Notes under the pieces: model-generated
Databases searched by the model: none
What the model was told of the DNA's origin: nothing
The model's input: only the letters and a program-made list of their open reading frames with translations
DNA from: Steroidobacter agaridevorans
GTDB taxonomy: Bacteria; Pseudomonadota; Gammaproteobacteria; Steroidobacterales; Steroidobacteraceae
Reading direction: 5' to 3'
DNA length: 64,000 bases
Assembly (NCBI RefSeq): GCF_009932555.1
Contig: NZ_BLJO01000006.1
Span: 529,648-593,647, forward strand
Program-made: the position numbers and the translations under genes
Shown: positions 32,570 through 39,940 of the stretch, piece by piece
Layout: each line of letters starts with the position of its first letter
Position numbering within the stretch: the first letter of the stretch is position 1

Positions 32570-33418
32570 ATGTGCCTGGGATGTTTAGACGAAGATGAGC
32601 CACCAGCAACGCGACGGGAGTTCCTTGCTACGGCTCTGCAATTGACCGCTGCGTCGGCGCTCGGCGCGACGGCGGTGGCCGATGCCGCCGCTCGAGTGTG
32701 GGACATCGAGGCACGCGGCCTCACCGTCGACAACGCCGGAACGCTGTTGCCAGCGTACGTCGCGACTCCGATGGGCGCGGACAACCGCACCACTGTCGTC
32801 ATCCTTCACGACAGCCCGGGTATTCCCAAGGAACTGCAAGAGATGGCGCGCGAGGTCGCGCGGACTGGATACGTCGCGCTGATCGTCGACTGCGCCGAGC
32901 GCGGTACCGCCAAGATTTCCACTCATCCCGACGCGATGCTGAGCGAGGCCTTCAGCCGCGATGTCCAGAGCGACGTGCGCGCCGGCATCGTAACGTTGAA
33001 TGGCAATATGCCGAACGCGAATCCTGTCGTGATTGTGGGATTCGGCTCGGCGGGTTACACGGCGTTACGGATGGCGCTGAACGATCCGCTCGGCGTGGTG
33101 GGCGTGATCGCCATGTACACACCCATCGAATCCGCCGAAAAATCCCAGACCGATCCCCGGCCGGACTTGATTACGTTGCTGGCGCGCTTGAATGTGCCGG
33201 TTCAGTTTCACGCCGGCACCGCGGATCCGGCCATCTCCCGCGAGCAACTGAATTGGCTGGGGCGCTTCGTCGCGGTCGAGCCGGACCGGCGCGAGCTCTA
33301 TTTATATGGAGGCGCCGGTCCGGGCTTTTACCAATCCTCGTCGCCGCACTTCGACAAGGGTTATCAAATGCTGGCGAGGAAGCGCTGGCAAGAATTCCTC
33401 GCCAAGCGCTTCAGCTAG
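32570..33418 (+). CDS. Tat-exported dienelactone hydrolase-like protein lacking catalytic residues
   Basis: 282 residues. A twin-arginine motif (RREFLATAL, R15-R16) precedes a hydrophobic stretch, predicting Tat export. The body is an alpha/beta hydrolase of the dienelactone-hydrolase type. The nucleophile elbow reads GFGSAG, so G159 replaces the usual Cys or Ser. D219 in AGTADPAIS is kept, but the active-site histidine position reads GAGPGF (P251). Two of three triad residues are missing, so it is probably a binding protein or pseudoenzyme rather than a hydrolase. It lies 93 bases after ada, same direction. Confidence 0.7.
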   Translation: MCLGCLDEDEPPATRREFLATALQLTAASALGATAVADAAARVWDIEARGLTVDNAGTLLPAYVATPMGADNRTTVVILHDSPGIPKELQEMAREVARTGYVALIVDCAERGTAKISTHPDAMLSEAFSRDVQSDVRAGIVTLNGNMPNANPVVIVGFGSAGYTALRMALNDPLGVVGVIAMYTPIESAEKSQTDPRPDLITLLARLNVPVQFHAGTADPAISREQLNWLGRFVAVEPDRRELYLYGGAGPGFYQSSSPHFDKGYQMLARKRWQEFLAKRFS

Positions 33419-33430
33419 AGCAGTGCCTCG

Positions 33431-34720
33431 TTACGGCTGCTTCACCACCACGCCGTGTTTCATCACGAACACGGGCTGTTCCGTCGCGGCGATGTTGTTC
33501 AACACATTGCCTTTGACGGCGACGATGTCGGCGATCTTGCCCGCTTCCAGCGTGCCCACCTGATCGGCAATGCCCAGCAACCTGGCTGATTCACGGGTGC
33601 CGGAGATCAGCGCCGCGGCCGGCTGCATGCCGATGTCCGTCAGCAACTTGAACTCCTTCGCGTTCATGCCGTGAGGCGACACCCCCGAATCGGTGCCGAA
33701 CGCGATCGGCACGCCAATCTTCATCGCCGAGCGGAACATGCGCTCGTGCTCATGCAGAGTCGCGCGGGCCTTGGCTGCAATCGCCGGTGGGAACTTGTCG
33801 GCCACCTGGTTCACCCACCAGACCGCCAACCGTGTCGGCACCAGGTAAGTGCCCTTGGCTTTCATCAGCTTCAGCGTCTCATCGCTGAGGAAGCTGCCGT
33901 GCTCGATGGAATCCACACCGGCTTCGACGGCCTGACGGGCAGCGAGATCGCCGTGCGCGTGCGCGGCCACTTTCCTCTTCCACGCGTGAGCTTCCGACAT
34001 GATCGCGTTCAGTTCGTCGGGCGTGAGCTGCGGCACATCCACCGGGTCGGCTTCCGAAAGCACGCCGCCGGACGAGCAGATCTTGATCACGTCAGCGCCC
34101 CACTTCAGCTGATAGCGCACGGCCGCGCGGCACTCGTCGGCGCCATTGCACACACCGTCCATCACGCCCAGCGGCGCGATGCGATCGGGCGGGAACGGAC
34201 CCTGATCGCAGTGACCGCCTGTGGAGCCCACCGAGTGGACCGCCGTCAGAATCGTCGGGCCCGGCGTCAAGCCGGCGTTGACGGCATTCCGCAAACCGAC
34301 GTCGACAAACTCACCCGCGCCCACATTGCGCACGGTGGTGAAGCCGGCTTCGATGGTGCGCTTTGCATAGGTCGCGGCGTAGAAGGACTGCTCGGCGGCG
34401 AACCGATACATGTCCGCATGGAAGCCCTTGTAGAAATCGTCGTGACCTTCGTTCGTGATGTGCGTGTGAGCATCGATGAAGCCCGGCAGCAGCGTCGCAT
34501 CGCCGAGATCGATCACCTTCGCATTGGCCGGCGCGGCCTGTGAGCCGAGCGCTTTGATCTTGTCGCCTTCCACGAGCACGGCGCCGCCGTTCGTGAGGTT
34601 GCCCGACTTGCTATCGAACAGATAAGCCGCCTTCAGCACGATGGGCTGAGTGGGCTCGGCGGCTTGCGCCGAACCGACGACGGCAGCCAATCCCAACGCC
34701 AACTTCACTGCTAAACGCAT
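33431..34720 (-). CDS. Secreted metal-dependent amidohydrolase (imidazolonepropionase-like)
   Basis: 429 residues from ATG 34720, preceded by GGAGGACGCG, giving a signal peptide ending VVGSAQAAE. Amidohydrolase features: FIDAHTHIT (metal HxH), K in the IKICSSGGV strand, HAHGDLAARQAV and SIEHGSF (metal histidines), and FGTDSGVSPHG (catalytic Asp). Related periplasmic enzymes act on dipeptides or Xaa-Pro compounds; substrate here is not predictable. It converges on the preceding gene with a 12-base gap. Confidence 0.85.
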   Translation of the reverse strand: MRLAVKLALGLAAVVGSAQAAEPTQPIVLKAAYLFDSKSGNLTNGGAVLVEGDKIKALGSQAAPANAKVIDLGDATLLPGFIDAHTHITNEGHDDFYKGFHADMYRFAAEQSFYAATYAKRTIEAGFTTVRNVGAGEFVDVGLRNAVNAGLTPGPTILTAVHSVGSTGGHCDQGPFPPDRIAPLGVMDGVCNGADECRAAVRYQLKWGADVIKICSSGGVLSEADPVDVPQLTPDELNAIMSEAHAWKRKVAAHAHGDLAARQAVEAGVDSIEHGSFLSDETLKLMKAKGTYLVPTRLAVWWVNQVADKFPPAIAAKARATLHEHERMFRSAMKIGVPIAFGTDSGVSPHGMNAKEFKLLTDIGMQPAAALISGTRESARLLGIADQVGTLEAGKIADIVAVKGNVLNNIAATEQPVFVMKHGVVVKQP

Positions 34721-34871
34721 CGCGTCCTCCCGTCTTTTGGTGCTGTGACGATACCCGTTCATGCTCTAAAGGCAAACAGCACGGCTATTTCTCGACGAAC
34801 GCGCATGTATTTGGCGTTTTTCGCCAGGCCCACGCAATTACTGTGTCGCCACCAACCCGTGGAGACCTGCA

Positions 34872-35165
34872 ATGGATAGCAAACGCATCAAGTCGATGGC
34901 GCACTCGCGCAATGCACAGCGCGGCCAGGGAATGAGCGAATACATCATCATCACCGCACTCGTGGCGGTAGCCGGCATCGGCTTGTTCGCAGCGTTCGGC
35001 GATGTACTGCAAAACCAAATGGCCGGCATGAGTCGCGAGATGGCGGGCCAGTCGGCCACACAAGACATCACCGACGCACAGGCCTCCGCGACGACTGCTC
35101 AGAACCGCGCGGCTCAGGCAGACAGCCTCTCCACTTACAACCAGCAAACCAATGCGGCTCAGTAA
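34872..35165 (+). CDS. Flp-type prepilin
   Basis: 97 residues. The class III prepilin site RGQGMSEY is followed by a hydrophobic helix (IIITALVAVAGIGLF). Cleavage after the glycine would leave Glu at +5 and Tyr at +6, the Flp hallmark. The C-terminal half is Ala/Gln/Thr-rich and longer than in the smallest Flp pilins. First gene of the Tad locus; it overlaps the next by 14 bases. A small hairpin (34812-34826, five-base stem) lies in the leader. Confidence 0.82.
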   Translation: MDSKRIKSMAHSRNAQRGQGMSEYIIITALVAVAGIGLFAAFGDVLQNQMAGMSREMAGQSATQDITDAQASATTAQNRAAQADSLSTYNQQTNAAQ

Positions 35166-36360
35166 CCGTCATCGCGGGCAGGTCGCGCCGGTCGCGCTGT
35201 TCGGTGTGCTCATCAGCAGTGCCGTGCTGGCTGTGATGTTCAACACCGGGCAGAAGGTCACGGAACGATCGCAGGTCGCTAACGCCGCGGATGCCGCGGC
35301 GTACAGCGGTGCGGTATGGACCGCACGCCATCTCAACTTCATCGCCTATGCGAATCGAGCCATGGTCGCCAATCACGTCGCCGTCGGGCACTTCATCTCC
35401 TATGTGAGCTGGGTGCGATACATCAACGACTCGATCGAGGCGATCGACCGGGTCACCCAGTGGATTCCATACGTGGGCCAGTACGTGGACCTGGCCGAGC
35501 AGATTTCCGCTCAGGTCCGTGACGCGACCGAGCAAGCAGCGGAGATCACGGTTCCGGCCCTCGACGCGTGGAATGCAAACATCCGCGCCGCGCAGGCGGA
35601 AGCCCATGCTTCGCTCGCGTTTCGCAACGTGCAGAATCTGATGGAGCAGACGGGCCGCACATACGACCTGCACATTCGCATCAATGACGGCGATGCTCTA
35701 TCGCGCATGCCGGACGAGCTGCAGCCGCTGCTCGAAGCCCAACTGATGACGCAATCGGCAGCGATACCCGCGTTCATTCAGCGCTACACCGCCAGCCGCG
35801 ATAGCAACTCCATGCAGCAGCTGGTAAATGCGAGCCTGCGCGGCAACGCCGATCTGCAGCGTTGGATCGTCGGTGAGCGCGGCTGGCGAGAGAACCTGCT
35901 CGCGGTTCAGCTGCGCAAGCGCGGAGCCACTGCGGTCAACCAGAACGCAAGCTTGGCGGACTGGCGCGCGGAAGATCAGCTGCAGATTCGCACTCGGGGT
36001 GTGTTCGGCTGGCGCAGCTGGCAACGAATCGGCGATCGAGTCAGTACCGCGACCGCGCGTGAGTTCGACTCGGACTATTCAGGCGTGCCGGCCTATTACA
36101 ACGTTGCCGGGTCGCCTGGCGACACCTCGCTTCGCATCGCCGCGATTGCGACCAAGGCCCAGACAACCGTCGCGACCGTGGATCTGCTCGGCATGACTGC
36201 GACGGCTCAACCGTTGGCCGTTGCCGCCGTGGCTCGCGTGGAGTTTCGACGGCCGCGCGGCTCGGCTTTCGCGTCATTAGGCGAGCGCCGGCACGAGTAC
36301 GCCAATCTGTTCAATCCGTTCTGGGAAGCGAAGCTCGCCCCCGTCACCTGGAGCTTTTGA
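35152..36360 (+). CDS. TadG-like pilus assembly protein
   Basis: 402 residues. The N-terminus HRGQVAPVALFGVLISSAVLAVMFNTG is the single-helix anchor of Tad/TadG-type proteins, and the following ERSQVANAADAAAYSGAVWTAR is typical of that family. The remainder is a periplasmic helical domain with no VWA motif that I can see. Overlaps the prepilin gene by 14 bases and is followed at once by a TadE-like gene. Confidence 0.75.
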   Translation: MRLSNRHRGQVAPVALFGVLISSAVLAVMFNTGQKVTERSQVANAADAAAYSGAVWTARHLNFIAYANRAMVANHVAVGHFISYVSWVRYINDSIEAIDRVTQWIPYVGQYVDLAEQISAQVRDATEQAAEITVPALDAWNANIRAAQAEAHASLAFRNVQNLMEQTGRTYDLHIRINDGDALSRMPDELQPLLEAQLMTQSAAIPAFIQRYTASRDSNSMQQLVNASLRGNADLQRWIVGERGWRENLLAVQLRKRGATAVNQNASLADWRAEDQLQIRTRGVFGWRSWQRIGDRVSTATAREFDSDYSGVPAYYNVAGSPGDTSLRIAAIATKAQTTVATVDLLGMTATAQPLAVAAVARVEFRRPRGSAFASLGERRHEYANLFNPFWEAKLAPVTWSF

Positions 36361-36362
36361 TC

Positions 36363-37160
36363 ATGCGTGCTACCCATCGCGGCAACGCCATGGTCGAGAC
36401 TATCGTTGCCTTAACCGTGCTTTCACCCTTCCTCGGCTGCATCGCACTGCTCGGCAAGCAGCTGGATGTGAAACATAAAAGCTTCGACGCGCTTCGCTAC
36501 TCGGTGTGGGAGCGCACCGTGTGGAGCGGCAATGCGAAGTCGGAAGCGCAGGTCACGATGGAGGCGCTCGATCGGTCGTTTGGCGATCCAAGCACGGGCA
36601 TTGTGGCGATCGATTCTCTGCGTTCGGAAGGCGTGTCACGAAATTCGCTCTGGCGGCACTACCGGCAGCCCTTGCTCACCACGCCTGTCGGAAGTGCTGT
36701 TTCCTTTCGATCCTCGGACGACATGGTTCCAGTCGATGCGGGCTACGTGCTCGTGCCTGGATTGGCGCACGGAACGGGGCCGGTCGGCGTGGCGGCCAAT
36801 GCGTTGAGGATGGACGATCTCAACTTGAATCGTCGCTCCTTCGCCAGCGCCACCATTGAAGCAAACGTTCGGCCGCTGCTCGCAGGTCGCGAGTCTCCTC
36901 TTGTTCAACGTGCAACTGGCGCCCTGCTGAGCGACACGTGGTCACCGCGTGATGAGAACGAATTCGGCCGACGAGTGGACGGCATCACGGCCAACGAGCT
37001 GATCGAAGATCTCGAGCTGCCGGGACGAATCCTCTCGATGCAGGCGCCGACCAAGGGTGGCCCGCTGTATGGCGAAGGTCAGTATGGATGGGACCCGAAA
37101 CTGCGCCCTCGCTCCAATGCTCTGCCCTCCGCCTACGTCGTCGAGCGGGAAGGTGAGTGA
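36363..37160 (+). CDS. TadE-like pseudopilin
   Basis: 265 residues from ATG 36363, two bases after the previous stop. The N-terminus RGNAMVETIVALTVLSPFLGCIALLG has the pseudopilin pattern (charged, Glu, then a hydrophobic helix). The rest is a soluble periplasmic domain without recognisable motifs. Likely a minor component of the Tad pilus. Confidence 0.65.
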   Translation: MRATHRGNAMVETIVALTVLSPFLGCIALLGKQLDVKHKSFDALRYSVWERTVWSGNAKSEAQVTMEALDRSFGDPSTGIVAIDSLRSEGVSRNSLWRHYRQPLLTTPVGSAVSFRSSDDMVPVDAGYVLVPGLAHGTGPVGVAANALRMDDLNLNRRSFASATIEANVRPLLAGRESPLVQRATGALLSDTWSPRDENEFGRRVDGITANELIEDLELPGRILSMQAPTKGGPLYGEGQYGWDPKLRPRSNALPSAYVVEREGE

Positions 37161-37163
37161 GCC

Positions 37164-37859
37164 GTGCTGACCAAGCCCTTCCGAATGACCGTGATACTTC
37201 TCATCGAGTTGGTCTTGCCAGCCAATGCCGAACGCACGGCTTTGCCAGATCTCGCTGCTCCGCCTCAGGGCTCGACGCAATGGATCGCTCGCAACATGCG
37301 AATGAATGGCTTGCCGATGTCGCTCAAGACCTTCGAGTCGCGGCTATCGCCGGACGCAGTCCTCGCTCACTACGAATCCGAACTGAGGTCGTCAGGCAGT
37401 CATGACGTGCGCCGCTCAGTGAATTCATCGTGGCAGGTGCTGCTGCTCAAGTCGCGAGATCACTTCATCACTGTCCATGCGCGCCGTGCGGCTTCGGGAA
37501 GCGAGGGGACCATTCTGGTCAGCCCAGCTCTCGATCCCGGCGGGCTCAAACTGCAAACGGATTTCCCACGGCCGTCGACGGCTCGCATCGTCAATCTGCA
37601 GCAGTACGACGACTCAGGAATGCAGTCGGAACACATCAGTCTGTCCAGCGAACGCGCACCGTTCATCGAAGCACAGGCATTCTCTCAGCTCCTGATTACC
37701 AACGGCTGGAACATCATCGACACGCGCCCAACGCGAGAGAGCTATCGCGGCTTCGTGCTTGAAGCGCAGCGTCAGGCGGAGCAGGCACTGCTGGTGATTA
37801 TTCCCGATGCGGCGCGCCCGGCGAGTACCGCAATCGTGGTCACTTGGAAGAAGTCATGA
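37164..37859 (+). CDS. Secreted protein of the Tad locus, function unknown
   Basis: 231 residues from a GTG start four bases after the preceding gene. A hydrophobic N-terminus (MTVILLIELVLPANA) predicts export. The region with LSPDAVLAHYESELRSSG is reminiscent of small periplasmic assembly factors. No catalytic motif seen. It overlaps the next small gene by four bases, so it belongs to the same operon. Confidence 0.6.
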   Translation: MLTKPFRMTVILLIELVLPANAERTALPDLAAPPQGSTQWIARNMRMNGLPMSLKTFESRLSPDAVLAHYESELRSSGSHDVRRSVNSSWQVLLLKSRDHFITVHARRAASGSEGTILVSPALDPGGLKLQTDFPRPSTARIVNLQQYDDSGMQSEHISLSSERAPFIEAQAFSQLLITNGWNIIDTRPTRESYRGFVLEAQRQAEQALLVIIPDAARPASTAIVVTWKKS

Positions 37860-38002
37860 ACTACCAACGCGGCTGGGGTACAGCGGAATACCTCGCGATC
37901 CTCGCCGGATTGATGGTGGTGTGGCGAGGCGCGCAGGCAGCGTTGGAGTTGCTGGTCGAGCATCACGATGAATTCTCCTGGACCTTGATGATTCCGTTCT
38001 GA
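37856..38002 (+). CDS. Mini Flp-like prepilin, 48 residues
   Basis: Short gene easily missed by length cut-offs. It reads MNYQRGWGTAEYLAILAGLM and continues to a stop at 38002. RGWGTAEY is a textbook class III prepilin cleavage site (Glu at +5, Tyr at +6 after the glycine), followed by a hydrophobic helix and an acidic tail (VEHHDEFSW). Its ATG overlaps the previous stop by four bases, and it is in the correct size range for Flp pilins. It could be the true major pilin or a minor one. Confidence 0.7.
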   Translation: MNYQRGWGTAEYLAILAGLMVVWRGAQAALELLVEHHDEFSWTLMIPF

Positions 38003-38041
38003 TGGTCCCGTTCTGATGTCAAGTCGCTCAAGGAACGAGCA

Positions 38042-38839
38042 ATGAAAGGTATCTGGATCACCACACTCATGCTGGGTGGCGCCCTCGCGGCTGGCGGGGG
38101 CGCGGCGTACTTCGTTAAAGGTTATATCGCTGGCGAAGTGCAAGCGGAGCGCGAGCAACTGCAAAAGCAGTATCGGCTGATCAACGTCGTCGTTGCGAAG
38201 ACGGACCTGCCGCCCGGCTCCGTGCTTTCAGGTCAGACGGTTGCGGTTCGCGAAGTACCCAATACATTCCTGCACGCAGATGCGGTGCGCTCGGAACAAT
38301 GGAGTGAGATTGCTGGGCGAGTACTGTCACGCGCCGTTCGCGGCGGCGAGACGATTCTGACTTCGCATCTTGCTCAGGGCGCAGGCGCAGGATTCTCCGC
38401 GCAGCTTCCGGAAGGGATGCGTGCGCTGACATTCCCGGTCGATGAAGAGGCCTCGATTGCAGGCATGCTCGCGCCGGGCGATCGCATCGATCTGCTCTTT
38501 ACGACGGCGGCCGCGAATGACAGTGTCACTTTGCCGCTGCTGTTCTCGGTACCCGTCATTGCGACCGGTTTGCGAACCCAGACTAACGAACATTCGTTGC
38601 CAGATCGACTGCAGTCTGGTCCGTTCCGAACCATTACGGTCGCGGTGAGTCCGTCCGACGCCGCCAAGATCACACTCGCGCAAGAAGCGGGAAGAATCAC
38701 GGTGGCGCTTCGTCAGTCCAATGATCAAACGATCACGCGCATTGCTCGGGTCACGAAAACAAGCTTACTGAGAGGCGACACGGCGGAGGTTCCTGCAAAG
38801 CCGCGGTTGCGCGTTCAAGTGATCCTCGGCGGGGTTTGA
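38042..38839 (+). CDS. cpaB: Flp pilus assembly protein CpaB (RcpC)
   Basis: 265 residues. Membrane anchor at 5-28, then an SAF domain (VVVAKTDLPPGSVLSGQTVAVREVP) and the RcpC region with FPVDEEASIAGMLAPGDRIDLLFT. It lies in the periplasm and is thought to modulate or stabilise the secretin. Followed after three bases by the secretin gene. Confidence 0.9.
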   Translation: MKGIWITTLMLGGALAAGGGAAYFVKGYIAGEVQAEREQLQKQYRLINVVVAKTDLPPGSVLSGQTVAVREVPNTFLHADAVRSEQWSEIAGRVLSRAVRGGETILTSHLAQGAGAGFSAQLPEGMRALTFPVDEEASIAGMLAPGDRIDLLFTTAAANDSVTLPLLFSVPVIATGLRTQTNEHSLPDRLQSGPFRTITVAVSPSDAAKITLAQEAGRITVALRQSNDQTITRIARVTKTSLLRGDTAEVPAKPRLRVQVILGGV

Positions 38840-38842
38840 ATC

Positions 38843-39904
38843 ATGAGCGTCAGTCTTTTAGTCGGCGCTTGGCTGATGAGTGCGCTGATGCTCGGTACTC
38901 CGGCGACCGAAGCGCTCGAGCATGCACCGGTTGGCGTTCTGTCGGTGCCGGTCGGTCAAAGCTTGTTGATTCGCTCACCCGGCACGAAACGGGTGTCGGC
39001 CGGCGACGGCGCGACCATCGACATCAAAGTGCTCGACGATACTCAGGAAATTCTGGTGCTCGGGCGCAAAGCGGGCACGACCGATCTGCGCATCTGGTCT
39101 CGTGACGGGTCGAGCGTTGCTTACCTCGTGCAAGTGCTCGGCATCGTCGATCCCATCGTGACACCAGCGCCGGCGCTGGAAGCCGAGACCACCATTCTCA
39201 TCAAGGCGAAGCTCATCGAAGTCCGCAAATCGGCGCTGCGCGATATCGGTGTCGATTGGGCCGACGTTGCCGCGGGACCCGTGTTCAGCACGGAGGACGG
39301 TGTGGGGCTGACATCGAGCCTCGACTCGGTCATTCATCTGCTCATGAACCGCGGCGATGCTCGTCTGCTGGCCGAGCCGACGCTGACTTGCATCAGTGGC
39401 GGCCAGGCCGACTTCGTTGTGGGCGGCGAAGTGCCGATCCCCGTTCAGAACCAGGACGGCGCGCTCAACGTCGTCTTCAAGCAGTTCGGCATCCTGCTCA
39501 ATGTCGAGCCGCTCGCCAACGATGCCGGACTGATTCGCACCAAGGTCGGTGTCGAGGTGAGCAGCGTCGACAAAGCCAACTCGGTGCTCGGTATTCCCGG
39601 CTTCGCGACTCGTAAGACCAATACAGAAATGAACGTGCACTCCGGCGAGCCGATGGTCGTCGCTGGACTGTTCAGTGCCGACGACGCGAAAACGGTCACG
39701 AAACTTCCGGGGTTCGGCGCGCTGCCGGTCATTGGCGAGTTGTTCAAGTCGCGACAGTTTCGCCGCGGCGAGACGGAACTCGTCGTGCTTGTCACGCCGG
39801 AAATCATCGGCGCCGATTCGAATGCCGTGAGCGAAGGCGTGCAACGGTTCGACCGGCTCAAACGTGAATCGGACGAAGCACTCAAGCCGCGGCTGAAAGA
39901 CTAG
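38843..39904 (+). CDS. cpaC: Tad pilus secretin CpaC (RcpA), short form
   Basis: Outer-membrane channel for the pilus. 353 residues, shorter than typical CpaC. Signal peptide, then the pilus N domain (VPVGQSLLIRSPGTKRVSAGD), then the secretin core: LLAEPTLTCISGGQADFVVGGEVPIPV and VVAGLFSADDAKTVTKLPGFGALPVIGELF, ending with ELVVLVTPEII. Motifs needed for the secretin barrel are present, so it is probably functional despite reduced length. Confidence 0.9.
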   Translation: MSVSLLVGAWLMSALMLGTPATEALEHAPVGVLSVPVGQSLLIRSPGTKRVSAGDGATIDIKVLDDTQEILVLGRKAGTTDLRIWSRDGSSVAYLVQVLGIVDPIVTPAPALEAETTILIKAKLIEVRKSALRDIGVDWADVAAGPVFSTEDGVGLTSSLDSVIHLLMNRGDARLLAEPTLTCISGGQADFVVGGEVPIPVQNQDGALNVVFKQFGILLNVEPLANDAGLIRTKVGVEVSSVDKANSVLGIPGFATRKTNTEMNVHSGEPMVVAGLFSADDAKTVTKLPGFGALPVIGELFKSRQFRRGETELVVLVTPEIIGADSNAVSEGVQRFDRLKRESDEALKPRLKD

Positions 39905-39940
39905 CGATCACTGAAGATCGCAAGGAAGCGAGAGCGTCAC

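Noticed and set aside
34812-34826. Hairpin TGGCG-T5-CGCCA as a terminator or riboswitch before the Tad locus
   Set aside because: Five-base stem only, with its T run in the loop rather than after the stem; no evidence beyond chance.
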